Below, piece by piece: positions 31,940-42,081 of a stretch of 64,000 nucleotides of DNA. Under the pieces are notes generated by a model, which was given only the letters and a program-made list of their open reading frames with translations, did not search any database and was not told the origin of the DNA. The DNA comes from Cristatella mucedo. Its lineage: Eukaryota > Bryozoa > Phylactolaemata > Cristatellidae. The stretch lies in contig WPIO01000246.1 of assembly GCA_009760855.2 (NCBI GenBank), positions 1 through 64,000 on the forward strand. The letters are read 5' to 3'. Every line of letters starts with the position of its first letter. Position 1 is the stretch's first letter. Position numbers and translations under genes: made by a program.

Positions 31940-32510
31940 AACATCACGCTTGTGAAGGTGAATGGTGTGCTGGTCACTGGACTATGGAACTCGGGTGCGA
32001 ATATTTCCTTGATATCGGCCTACCTCGCCCAACATCTGGGTTTCTCTTATGGATGGTGTTTCTTTGGGCCGCCAGTATGACGGGTTCTTTCCTGACTACA
32101 ATCTGGGGGGGGGAGGTGACAGCGAGCGTCCAAGTGGGAAGCATCACCTGTGAGCACCAATTCTATGTCACCATACAGTCTCTGCCACCGCTGCTGCTGG
32201 TTACCGACTTTCTTGCTACCCAACCGCCCATTGCGACGACTGTAAGCACGGAGCCGTGCCGGTGGGTGACCAGCGGCTACCACTGGTGCGTTACTCTGAG
32301 GCTGTACGCCAGGTTAGTCTAGCGACAGACATCACGGTTGCCCCACGCTGCCAACGCTTACTGCAGGGCTCAATGGAGGGACCTCATACACTAGGTCTTC
32401 TACTTTTCGAGGCAAATGCTGACCGACTTAATTATAACGGGCTCATAGCTGCTCGGGCCGTGGTGGCTCAGGTGGGCGGACTTCTGCTCATTAAAATCTT
32501 GAATACGTCA
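31940..32510 (+). pseudogene. G1 protease and pre-RT region
   Basis: VNGVLVTGLWNSGANISL corresponds to the aspartic protease active site, but DTG has become NSG, removing the catalytic Asp. EHQFYVTIQSLPPLLLVTDFL follows in frame. Downstream, VSLATDITVAPRCQRLLQ and GLIAARAVV (32.33-32.47 kb) are the connecting segment usually found between protease and RT in Gypsy elements. Frameshifts are present. G2 is inserted shortly after. Confidence 0.75.
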
Positions 32511-32633
32511 ACATGTTCGGTTTTCTAAAAAAAAAAGGGGGACCTAACTCGGCTTTGCTGAGCCAATGGTCCCTGCCGCCGACGCATATGAGAGGCGACT
32601 CCCCACCAACGGAGCGGGCTTCGTCCGTACGAA

Positions 32634-33578
32634 TGCACTGGTGCAGCTCTCAGCTTAGCCGCGATGGGAGCCCTTGCCTTAGAGGTGGGGGGGTCGACTA
32701 GGGCGCCTAGTACAGACCCAGCTCCTGAGTCACCTAGCTCAGGTTAGAATGGAGCTTTATGCAGGCGGTGCGGTTAGGAGATGGAGCGACTAATGTGGTT
32801 GTCTTAGCGGGTTCGACTTGGACAGCTAGTACAAGCCCGACTCCTGGTCTACCCGCTAAAGTTAGAATGAAGCCTGGTGCAGACGTTGCGGTCAGGATGT
32901 GCGCCGACTAATATGCTGAAGTAGAAAAAGCAGCAGCGCGCGAGGTCAGGAGTTGAGAGGGGAGAGAATATAATGAGATGAGTGAGAGCTTACTCAGACA
33001 GCTTGGGTAGTCGAGCAGAGACTACGCCCCGAGAGCTCAGGGCTGCAGCTTGGGTAGTCGAGCAGAGACTACGCCCCGAGAGCTCAGGCCTGCAGCTTGG
33101 GAGTCGAGGCGAGACTACGCTTCAAGAGCACGAGAGGCAAACCTACGACGACAGACAGCTAAGTGCAACTTAGACTGTGCAGTTGTGTTCTGCCGGCTAC
33201 TCAGTTAGCTGCTCGTATCTTGGGGTGCTGTAGCAACCCGCCTTCGCAATTGCTAGCGACGCACGCATTTGTTAGTGTATTATACCCGGGCTTCGGGAGT
33301 TCGCACAGTTAACTCCGTCGGTCCGGTACGCGCCGCGTAAACGCACAGGGTAGTTGGTTATACTCGGGCTTCGGGAGTTCGTGCAGTTAACCCCGTCGGT
33401 CCGGTACGCGCTGGCTGTGTAAAGCGCTTGAGCCGGCACGTAACCGCTACTAACAGGCCCACAATAAACTGTTGCTTTCGGCACCCAGCTGTGGCCGCCT
33501 GTGTTTTAACCGCACTGCAGCACTGCATCACACAGTCCACCGGTAGAGAACCGGGGGACGAACCTCTATGCGGTTACA
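32634..33578 (+). repeat. G2 5' LTR (945 bp)
   Basis: It begins TGCACTGGTG and ends GGTTACA, with TG/CA termini. It contains a 47-base tandem repeat (GCTTGGGTAGTCGAGCAGAG, two full units plus a diverged third, 33001-33130), an AATAAA at about 33462 and a TAATATG-rich promoter area. An ~80-base tandem duplication around CGGGCTTCGGGAGTTCG (33290-33420) accounts for the length difference from the 3' LTR. Identity to the 3' LTR is about 98% by eye. Confidence 0.9.
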
Positions 33579-33580
33579 TT

Positions 33581-33589
33581 TGGTGACCC
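33581..33589 (+). other. G2 primer binding site (tRNA-Trp type)
   Basis: TGGTGACCC two bases after the LTR equals the first nine bases of the tRNA-Trp primer site used by CsRn1/Kabuki Gypsy elements. The match does not continue beyond nine bases. Confidence 0.65.
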
Positions 33590-33635
33590 TGCTTTTGATT
33601 CGAAACACTTGCAACCTCCTTGATTGGACGTGGGG

Positions 33636-35203
33636 ATGGCGTCGTTTAAGGGTTCGGGGCTATTGAATAGCTCCGGCCCAACGTTCGACATTCAGCAGGC
33701 GAGCATAAACGATCGCGCTGTTTTTGCTTCGATCAGTCGCGATTTGACTGAGCGTTTACGCGTGCTTGAGGAAGAGAACGCGCAGCTACGCGCGGCGGCG
33801 GCTTCGCGGGTCAGCCGCCCCAGCGCCAGCACACCAGCCGGGTCGGTAACTTCGCCGCCGACCGCAACCCCGCCAGCTGCGCCGCACGGTGCTCCAACCG
33901 TACTTCATTTGCCGTCACAGTACGCGGTCGGTCCCTTACCGCTCCCGGAGGGGTACGCTGCGTTCACTGCTTTGCGACCCGCTGAAGGTTACGCCCCGCC
34001 CCGTACGTTACGACGTGAGCAGCAGGAGTCGCTCCGCCACACGCTGCTGATGCTTCGCACGCTGCGACCGCTATCCTTTTTTCACCCCGCACGGAGCCTT
34101 TTTCTGCTAACCCTGCTTCCGGTGGCGCGGTAAACTATGCACGGGTGGACCATGCGGAAAACACACAGGCACACTCGGGCGCCGCCCTTACTTTCGCGCC
34201 GGCGGCTTAAGCAGGCGGAGACTACGCCCGACCGGTCGCTAGCCTGCGCCCTGAGCAGACTCCTCGCACGGCTGAGCCGGCATTGCCGAGCCGGATCTTC
34301 GTTATGCCCGCACCCACAGCCGCGTTTGACGGGAGCCTAGAGGCCCAATCGCTGAAACTGGCACCCTTCCGGGGGGACCTGACGGACTCCTTCCCACGGT
34401 GGATCAGCGATTATGAGGTACTTTCTAGGTCCTGCGGATGGTCTCCGGACCTTCAGCTATTGCGCTTGGGGGCATATTTTCGCGGCCGAGCGCTCGACGT
34501 ATATCGCTCGGTCTATGAACGGCTCTGCACTGAGCCAGGTCAATGATGTACATTCGAGGAAATGAAAGGTGAACTGGTGCGAACGTTCACCGCTGGCGTG
34601 CGTCGCGATGCGGCTCGCGGGGCCCTACACGGTTGTCGCCAGGGCGCTTCGCAAAGCGTTTATGATTTCTATAGACACCTTGTAGATACTGCAGCCGTCG
34701 CTTACCCTACTACTCCGCAGGCGGACCGTGACGCTATGGTCCTCTCCTTGTTCATTGAGGGCCTTCATCCCAACATTAGCGGCGCAGTCTTTGCCAAAGA
34801 CTGTGCCTACATAGACGAGGCTCTTGCTTTAGCTGAAAGATGCGAAGCCAACCCTCACTTCTTCAGTCGCGGGGCTGCTTCTGCCGCGCACGCCGGCGAC
34901 CAAGGCCGCCCATACCCACCAGGAAGGGACAGGGCCCCTATTTCGCGCGATATAGAGAGTAAGGTGGATGCATTGGCCGAACAAATGACCCAGGTGTGTG
35001 ACCTGCTTGCCAAGGGTCAGAGGGGAACCCTCGAACCCCCCACGAAGCACTCGTATCAGCCGCGAGGTAGGCCGTTCGTACAGAACAGTCGGCGGCCCGA
35101 CTACCGGGTTCAGGCTGCCATGGGCTACACAGATAGATGGGTGGACGCAGGACGTGGCAGAACGTCCCAGTACGGGTCAGCTTATCGAAGCCACGGAGAC
35201 TAA
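33636..35203 (+). pseudogene. G2 gag
   Basis: The ATG at 33636 (MASFKGSG) opens a 166-codon frame with FDIQQASINDRAVF and a short coiled coil (ERLRVLEEENAQLRAAAA), then a proline-rich region. A frameshift before 34283 leads to the capsid-like part: WISDYEVLSRSCGW, LGAYFRGRALDVY, RTFTAGV, FIEGLHPNISGAVFAK, DIESKVDALAEQ. This part is one frame from 34283 to 35203 except for a single TGA at 34544-34546, where G1 has CGA; that fits a CpG C-to-T change. No zinc knuckle is found, unlike in G1. Confidence 0.8.
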
Positions 35204-35463
35204 GGGCCAGCATACCCCAGTCGCGAGGGTTCACGGCCACACTCGGGGGATTGGCGACCATTCGGGTCGGTGTCGCCCGGTTCTCTTGGTCCGAGTGGGT
35301 ACGTGGGCCGTGCTTCGGCTGGTTGGGCACCTTCGCTCTCGACAGGCGTCCATACCTATCCCAGGGCTTACCAGGCCTCTGAGAGTGGTTTCGGTCTTCA
35401 TGGCTACGGCTTCCGGGAGGCTCGACTGGCCCGCCACAACAGGAGCCACTACCGCCGGCGCCG

Positions 35464-36195
35464 ATGAGGCAGGAAGTGGTGGGCACCAGTGCCCATGCAC
35501 CGCACACTCTTGCACCGGTGATGGTGAATGAGGTGCTGGTTACCGGACTTTGGGACACAGGTGCCAATATCTCCCTGATGGCGGACTCTTTTGCCCGCAA
35601 GCTGTGCCTTCCCTTGTCGATAGAGTCAGTTCGGGCGTCCAGTATCACGGGTTCTTCCCTGCCTATAATAGGGGCCGTGACAGCGAGCGTGCAAGTGGAA
35701 GGTATCACCCGCGAGCACCAATTCTATGTCACCACCGAGTCTCTGCAGCCGTTGCTGCTGGGAACTGACTTTCTTGTCTCCCTGCCGCCGGTCACCTATG
35801 ACTATGGGCTTGGAACCGTGCAGGTGGGTGACCGCCATCTACCATTGGTGGGTCACTCGGAGGCTTTAGCTCCGCCACAACAGATTCGCCGAGCTGCGGT
35901 CAGGCAGAGCAAGTCACCGAAGCTGGTGGATGCGAAGCTTGGCATAAAAGGCAAAACTAATGCCAGTGTTTCAGTTGCAGGCGACGTTAAGCCAACGCCG
36001 AGGCCTCGGATTCGTCCACGTCAACCACTGCCAACCGGCTTGGATGCGAACATTCCCACGGTTACTAGGTTCTCGGTTGCAACGCCGGCAGCTGTGGACC
36101 CTGCTCCACCACAGTTTCGCGCGGCAGCGATGCGGTTCCGCCGGAGCCAACTTCACGGACAGGTCACCGTATCAAGGCCTCTACGTATGGCATAG
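35464..36195 (+). CDS. G2 protease fused in frame to the pol C-terminal tail
   Basis: A 243-codon open frame. Residues 20-45 hold the retropepsin site GLWDTGANISLM (Asp intact), then SSLPIIGAVTASVQVEG, EHQFYV and LLLGTDFL, so the protease core looks complete. After about residue 125 the frame continues into PRPRIRPRQPLPTGL... and ends VSRPLRMA, which corresponds to the extreme C-terminus of pol near 40.86 kb of G1. RT, RNase H and integrase are thus missing with the frame kept open. Whether the join is in frame by chance or by selection is unknown. Confidence 0.75.
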   Translation: MRQEVVGTSAHAPHTLAPVMVNEVLVTGLWDTGANISLMADSFARKLCLPLSIESVRASSITGSSLPIIGAVTASVQVEGITREHQFYVTTESLQPLLLGTDFLVSLPPVTYDYGLGTVQVGDRHLPLVGHSEALAPPQQIRRAAVRQSKSPKLVDAKLGIKGKTNASVSVAGDVKPTPRPRIRPRQPLPTGLDANIPTVTRFSVATPAAVDPAPPQFRAAAMRFRRSQLHGQVTVSRPLRMA

Positions 36196-36532
36196 CTGAA
36201 GTTGGAGCCACACGTCCGAGCCCTCGCCCTCTGGCCGAGCGGCAGGGCGACCCAGGAGACGACGACCGCCGTTCTTCAGCTGGGCAGGATGATAGCCAAT
36301 GCCATTTGCTGCGCCGCGACCGCGAGCGTAGGCCTAATCCTCGGTATCGAGATATGTGGTGCTAATGCGAAGCTACCGCAGCATTGCATTAACACCACCC
36401 TGGACGGGCCAAAGTGTCGGATCAGTCCATTATGGGGCTCCATGCTTTTTTCCCACTTGGGCAGTGGTTTTTTTAACGCCGGACCCCGGACTGATCAGAT
36501 ACGAGGCCGTATCTCGCGAGGAAGGAGAGTAA
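36196..36532 (+). other. G2 3' untranslated region and polypurine tract
   Basis: It is shared with 40.87-41.17 kb of G1 (GTGTCGGATCAGTCCATTAT, ACTGATCAGATACGAGGCCG). It ends GAGGAAGGAGAGTAA directly before the 3' LTR, a polypurine tract for plus-strand priming. Confidence 0.75.
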
Positions 36533-37397
36533 TGCACTGGTGCAGCTCTCAGCTTAGCCGCGATGGGAGCCCTTGCCTTAGAGGGGGGGGGGGGTCGACT
36601 AGGGCGCCTAGTACAGACCCAGCTCCTGAGTCACCTAGCTCAGGTTAGAATGGAGCTTTATGCAGGCGATGCGGTTAGGAGATGGAGCGACTAATGTGGT
36701 TGTCTTAGCGGGTTCGACTTGGACAGCTAGTACAAGCCCGACTCCTGGTCTACCCGCTAAAGTTAGAATGAAGCCTGGTGCAGACGTTGCGGTCAGGATG
36801 TGCACCGACTAATATGCTGAAGTAGAAATAGCAGCGGCGCGCGAGGTCAGGAGTTGAGAGGGGAGAGAATATAATGCGACGAGTGAGAGCTTACTCAGAC
36901 AGCTTGGGTAGTCGAGCAGAGACTACGCCCCGAGAGCTCAGGGCTGCAGCTTGGGTAGTCGAGCAGAGACTACGCCCCGAGAGCTCAGGCCTGCAGCTTG
37001 GGAGTCGAGGCGAGACTACGCTTCAAGAGCACGAGAGGCAAACCTACGACGACAGACAGCTAAGTGCAACTTAGACTGCGCAGTTGTGTTCTGCCGGCTA
37101 CTCAGTTAGCTGCTCGTATCTTGGGGTGCTGTAGCAACCCGCTTTCGCAATTGCTAGCGACGCGCGCATTTGTTAGTGTATTATACCCGGGCTTCGGGAG
37201 TTCGCACAGTTAACTCCGTCGGTCCGGTACGCGCCGCGTAAAGCGCTTGCGCCGGCGAGTAACCACTACTAACAGGCCCACAATAAACTGTTGCTTTCGG
37301 CACCCAGCTGTGGCCGCCTGTGTTTTAACCGCACTGCAGCACTGCATCACACAGTCCACCGGTAGAGAATCGGGGGACGAACCTCTACGCGGTTACA
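36533..37397 (+). repeat. G2 3' LTR (865 bp)
   Basis: It matches the 5' LTR nearly throughout, with roughly 15-20 substitutions, and without the 80-base tandem duplication. TG/CA termini. The base after it (CGGAT...) is the resumed pol sequence of G1. Flanks are CGAA before the 5' LTR and CGGA after this one, so at best a four-base target duplication with one mismatch. Confidence 0.9.
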
Positions 37398-38370
37398 CGG
37401 ATAGTGTGCAATTCGACCTGTCGCATTCGGACCTCTCTGAGACCCAAATAAGAGCCCTCACTCAATTGTTGTCGACCTTTTTAGATGTATTCGCGGCCAA
37501 CAATCTTACCAGGGCCAAATTTAATCTGTCACCAACAGGATCGACACTCGCAACGCAGCACCTATTCACTATAGGCCGTATCCGGTCCTCTAAACGCTGC
37601 GACATGAAATTGCCAATCAGATCGAGGAAACCTTGGAAGAAGGAATCATTACGCCCAGTGTTGTTGCCTGGACTTCCTCGGTCATCCTGGTGAAGAAGAA
37701 TGATAGTACTTCCCGGTTCTGTGTAGACTAAAGGAAGTTGAACTCGGTCATTGTTAGAGACTGCTATCCGCTACTTCGAACCGATCGGATCAGCCAGTTG
37801 TTAGGTGGGGCACACTTCTTTAGTACGCTAGATTTAGCATCGAGATATTGACAGGTTACCGTTCACCCTGACGATAGACAGAAGACTGCATTCACCACTT
37901 ATCAAGGGAAATTCTAATGTTTGAAAATTAGTTTCGGGCAATGTAAGGTGCGGTTTTTGTTTATGTATACCGCAGTCTGTGACAGCACCTACATGTTGTT
38001 ATCTGCCAGTAGTAGGCTGGGTGGCCCTCCCGGCCACCGGCTAGCCAATCAGAGCGCAGCGTTCCGATACCGCAGACGACAGAAGCAGGCGAACGTCTGC
38101 GGCGGGCAGTAGCGCTTCCGCCGGCTGAGTGTGTGGAGGAAATAAACTGGTGGTGTTCCTCGTCGGCTAGAGTGCTGTGCCGCTCGCGACAACAATTTAG
38201 ACTACACCTAGCACACATTAGCGTGCCATGGACAATTGTCTAGCCAATCTCAACTGGTCCGAATGCCGGGTCTACCTAGAAGACATTATGATATTCTCAA
38301 GAACGTTTGAATACCATTGGTCACATCTGTCGATAGTATGGTAGTGCCTATGCTCCAACGGTCTTAAGGT
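37398..38370 (+). pseudogene. G1 reverse transcriptase
   Basis: It starts with VQFDLSHSDLSETQIRALTQ in frame, then in another frame IEETLEEGIITPS, SVILVKKNDSTSRFCVD-stop-RKLNSV, HFFSTLDLAS (motif A Asp) and VHPDDRQKTAFTTYQGKF. An LTR-like insertion (37958-38194) follows FGQCKV. After it come LNWSECRVYLEDIMIFSRTF (motif C, YLDD changed to YLED) and EYHWSHL. In-frame stops and frameshifts make it non-functional. The family is Ty3/Gypsy. Confidence 0.85.
37958..38194 (+). mobile_element. Probable solo LTR inside G1 RT
   Basis: TGTTTATGTATACC ... CTCGCGACAACA interrupts the RT between motif FGxCN and the YLDD block. It has a CCAATCAGAGCGC promoter-like element, AATAAACTGGTGGTG and a CGTCGGCTAGAGTGCTGTGC end related to the S-LTR 3' end. 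The expected 5-base target duplication is not clean (GTTTT against ATTTA). Confidence 0.55.
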
Positions 38371-38559
38371 AAGGCCGTCAAACTTCCAGTCGGCGAGGCC
38401 AACAGTAGGCTACCTTGAGCATACATTGTCGTCTGCCAGGATGTGACAGACCCTGAGAACCTCACCAAGGTGACGGCATACCCGCCTCCACATTCAGTCG
38501 GCACAGAACGTTAGTTACTGGGGTTGGCGTCGTACTACTGTACGCTTATCCCTGCTTTT

Positions 38560-38940
38560 GCATAAGTGGCTACACCATTGACTAATCTGTTCCGCAAGGC
38601 CAAGCGTTTTGAATGGACAGGAGATTGCGAACGACCATTCGCTTTTCTCAGGGACGATCTGAGTAGGGAGCCGGCTCTTCAATTTCCAGATTTTTCAATA
38701 CCCTTCGTGCTCTGAGCTGACGCAAGCGCGACCTCTTTGGGGACAGTGCTAGGACAATTAGTTGATAACATAGAGCTCCTCGTCGCCTACTACAGCATCG
38801 CCTTAAACGATACCGAGCGCCATTATTCGATTGTCGAACGAGAGGGTCTTGCGGTAATGACTGCTGTACGCCACCTCCACGAGTCTCTGTATGGACACAA
38901 GTTCGTGGTCGTCACAGATGTTCAACCGTTGGTATAGGTC
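38560..38940 (+). pseudogene. G1 RT connection and RNase H
   Basis: LTNLFRKAKRFEWTGDCERP and FLRDDLSREPALQFPDF give the RT tether. After a stop, ADASATSLGTVLGQL begins the RNase H, with AYYSIALNDTERHYSIVERE (catalytic Glu region) and FVVVTDVQPLV (second Asp). The order is normal for Gypsy; the frame is broken at several points. Confidence 0.8.
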
Positions 38941-39304
38941 CTGTGAGGCAACCGCAACTCAAACCGCTTGGCTCGGTGGGGTCTTGAATTACTGTATTAC
39001 AACACGGAGGTCCGGTGCCGTTGCAGCAAGGCTAATTCCAACGCCGGCGTCCTCTCGAGAGTTCCTACCGAACCAGAGCCCTAAGTAGTAATGCTATTAT
39101 GGCCGCTGTGGCTGATCCAACCTTCGTCCGCGAGGCTCACATTTTTGATCCGCTGCTGTACTGTTTGCTGGCCACGTTATAGGGCCATGATCGAAGCAGC
39201 TGCTCGCCAGAGCATATCCGCAAAGCAAACGCTGATCTGTACAAGTTTTTTATCATGCCGAACGGCTGCATTTACCGAACGGAGCAAGCTCGGCGAAACA
39301 GTCA

Positions 39305-40323
39305 ACTAGTTTTACCGGCCCACCTGATGGAATGCGTCTTGGGAGAATGCCATGACGGCCTCTTTGGAGCTCATCTAGGGTGTCTGAAGACGCTTAAACA
39401 AATCAGGATAAGTATTTCTGGCCAAGCATGACCGAGGACATCGCTACCTGGGTAAGAACGTGAGTTGCATGCCACACTAGTAAGCCTCCACAGGTGAGGG
39501 CTACGGTGCCACTCAGATTTATCCCTGAACATCGACAGTGGCGGAGAGTCGCCATAGACGTCGTGCAGATGCCTGTCTCTAGCTCAGGGAACCGCTATCT
39601 GTTAGTGATGACTAACTGTTTCACAGAGTGGCCAGAGGTTCGCCCGGTTTCCGACCAAACGGACTCCACGTGTGCACGCGTGTTTGTTGAGGAGATTGTA
39701 TACCGGCATGGCGTATCCAAAGCGAATCATTTCAGATCACACTGCTAATTTTCTTTCTCGAATAACGGAACGCATGTGCCGCCTAATCTCTGTTAAGCGG
39801 CTCCATACATCCCCGTCTGATCCTCAAACAGACGGTCTGGTTGAGCGTTTTAATCGTACACTTGTAGAGAAGCTCATCATGTACCTGATGACAGACCTGC
39901 CGACTGGGATATGTACGTGTCCTACGTACGTTTTGCTTACCACGCAAGCTATAACGATTCGGTTCGGTGCACGTCTTTCTTCATGGAGCACGGGAGGGAG
40001 GCACGGCTACCCGTGCACCTTGTCTGCCAATCGACTATCCTTGTGATCCAGTGGAAAATTACGCAATGGCGGTCCATGATAAACTTTAGGTGGCCTTGGA
40101 ACTGGGCCCGCAATAGTAACCAAGCAGCTCAACCTAAGCAAAAACCGTATTGCGACCGCCTGGCTAGCCAGTCGGCTCTTTGTATCGGGCAGCACGTTTG
40201 CTTGAACACCCCTCGATCAAGGAAGGGCAGGTCACTGAAGTTGCAACATCTAAGGCAGGGACCACTACCCATAGTGGGCAAACCTAAAACCAATGATTTT
40301 GTTGTAGGTTACGAAAAGCCGAT
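39305..40323 (+). pseudogene. G1 integrase
   Basis: A decayed zinc-binding segment (HLMECVLGECHDGLFGAHLG, 39.32-39.38 kb) precedes the catalytic core: RVAIDVVQMP (first Asp, near 39557), RIISDHTANF (second Asp, near 39740, after a frameshift) and SDPQTDGLVERFNRTL (Glu, near 39850). The C-terminal part has SFFMEHGREARLP and, near 40.2 kb, a KLQHLRQGPLPIVGK stretch. At least two frameshifts. The solo LTR at 40329 follows. Confidence 0.85.
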
Positions 40324-40328
40324 GGTGA

Positions 40329-40662
40329 TGTAGTTCGCATGTTAGTGTGTATGTGTGTTGTTTGCCGGCTCCTCTGATGAGCCTGTGATGTGGCATGGAC
40401 ACAGGTCAGTAACCTGCTGGTGGCCAGATGGTGGATTTGCCATCACAGTCGGCCGGTGCACAGCTTTGGTTCTCCTGTGATGCGGTATTTGGACACAGGC
40501 AGGTAACCTGCTGGTGGGGAGATGGTGGACTGTTGAGTGGAGGAGGGGGAGTCGAGAGAGAGTAGGGGCCGAGGGGAGCCGTGCGCTCTGTGGGTCCGTG
40601 CGTTGGTAATAAACTGTCGGTTTTGAGCATCGGCTGGCTCCGTGCTGTGCGAACGAACGACA
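40329..40662 (+). mobile_element. Solo S-LTR in the G1 pol end
   Basis: TGTAGTTCGC ... GAACGAACGACA, 334 bases, flanked by GGTGA at 40324-40328 and 40663-40667. It has two ~95-base tandem units (CCTGTGATGxGG ... ACCTGCTGGTGG) and AATAAACTGTCGG about 55 bases from its end, a polyadenylation signal in the plus orientation. Confidence 0.9.
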
Positions 40663-40667
40663 GGTGA

Positions 40668-41169
40668 GGTCTCAGATGGTTCACATCAAACCGACTTACA
40701 TGCGCCCAGTTTCACTGTTACTGAGCCCTCGGGTTGGGACATCGCCAGCTGTAGACCTTCACCACAGTCGGACGGCGACAAGTCAGTTATGCCGGAGCCA
40801 TCTCCACAGACAGATCACCCTACCAGTGCCTCTACACATAGCATAGCTGAAGGCGGAGTGACACATCCGAGCTCTCACCCTCTGGCCGAGCGACTCAGGA
40901 TACGACGACCACCGTTCCCTAGGTAGGCAACCAGATATCCAATGCCATTGGCTCCGTGGAGACAACAGGCATAATCCTCGATATCGTGATAAGCGGTGCT
41001 AATTCAAAGCTATTGCAGCCTTGCATTACCACCGCCCCGAATGGGCCGTAGTGTCGGATCAGTCCATTATGGGGCTTCATGCTTTTTTCTCACTTGGGCC
41101 AGTGCTTTTTCAACGCTGGAGCCCGGACTGATCAGATACGAGGCCGTATCTTGCGAGGAAAGAGAGTAA
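40668..41169 (+). other. G1 pol C-terminal tail, 3' untranslated region and polypurine tract
   Basis: A proline/serine-rich C-terminus (AEGGVTHPSSHPLAERLRIR, stop near 40924) is followed by the untranslated region also found in G2. It ends GCGAGGAAAGAGAGTAA, the polypurine tract. Confidence 0.7.
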
Positions 41170-41600
41170 TGCACTGGAGCCGCTCTCATGTTAGTCGCGA
41201 TACTAGCCTTTGCCTTAGTGGGTCCAACTAGGGCACGTAGAGCAACCCGTATCGGGTGGACAAGCCAAGAAGAACTGTGTAAGGAACACATTAGTTTACC
41301 GGGAGCTGACGAAGGCATAAGTTTGAAGGCGAAATCTGCTCAGGTTAGAATGGAGCTTGGTCAGACAAAGAACGATCAGGATGTGGACCAACTTCTGTGC
41401 TCCATTAGACAAAGAGCTGTCAGGATGTGGAACGACTACCGTACTCCATTAGACAAAGAGTGACGGGATGGCAAGCTGGCGCACGTGCCAGCTAATAAAT
41501 TACAGGCAGAAGCAAATAGGCCGAGGACGGAGACCGTGAGCTAGGGTTCGACAAAAAAGCAGCTATGCTCAAGGTGAAGAATGCAGAGGGAGTGAGAGTG

Positions 41601-41688
<88 letters not shown>

Positions 41689-41698
41689 AGAGAGAGAA

Positions 41699-41757
<59 letters not shown>

Positions 41758-41871
41758 CAGAGAGAGAGAGAGAGAGAGAGCAATCTAAATCATTATAGGC
41801 AGAAGCGAATCGGCCAAGGACGGACACCATGGGCTAGGATTCGTCAAAAAAACAGCTATGCTCAAAAGGGC

Positions 41872-41911
<40 letters not shown>

Positions 41912-42081
41912 TGAGCGAGAGATGCATAAAGCGCTTTCGCTGGCGCCTAACCACTATCAGGCCCATAATAAACTTGTTACTTTCGGAACACAGTTGTGGC
42001 CACTTGTATTTTGACCGTGCTGGGGCTCTGCACTACACCTTCCACTGGTACAGCCTAGGGACGAGCAACTATCCGGTTACA
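41170..42081 (+). repeat. G1 3' LTR with (GA)n expansions
   Basis: TGCACTGGAGC ... CCGGTTACA. It contains two copies of a segment starting TACAGGCAGAAGCAAATAGG / TATAGGCAGAAGCGAATCGG, each ending in a GA tract (41604-41780 and 41877-41907), so the LTR carries an internal duplication including the microsatellite. The flank after it belongs to SD3. Confidence 0.8.
41604..41780. repeat. (GA)n microsatellite in the G1 3' LTR
   Basis: A nearly pure GA tract with a few GGGA and ACAG interruptions. Apparent reading frames across it are artefacts. Confidence 0.97.

Noticed and set aside
31565..31955. Host protein frames over G1 gag-protease
   Set aside because: They are out-of-frame readings of GC-rich Gypsy sequence.
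41541..41830. Serine/leucine or arginine/glutamate repeat frames over the GA tracts (also 43.3, 58.8 and 7.3 kb)
   Set aside because: Pure microsatellite translation.
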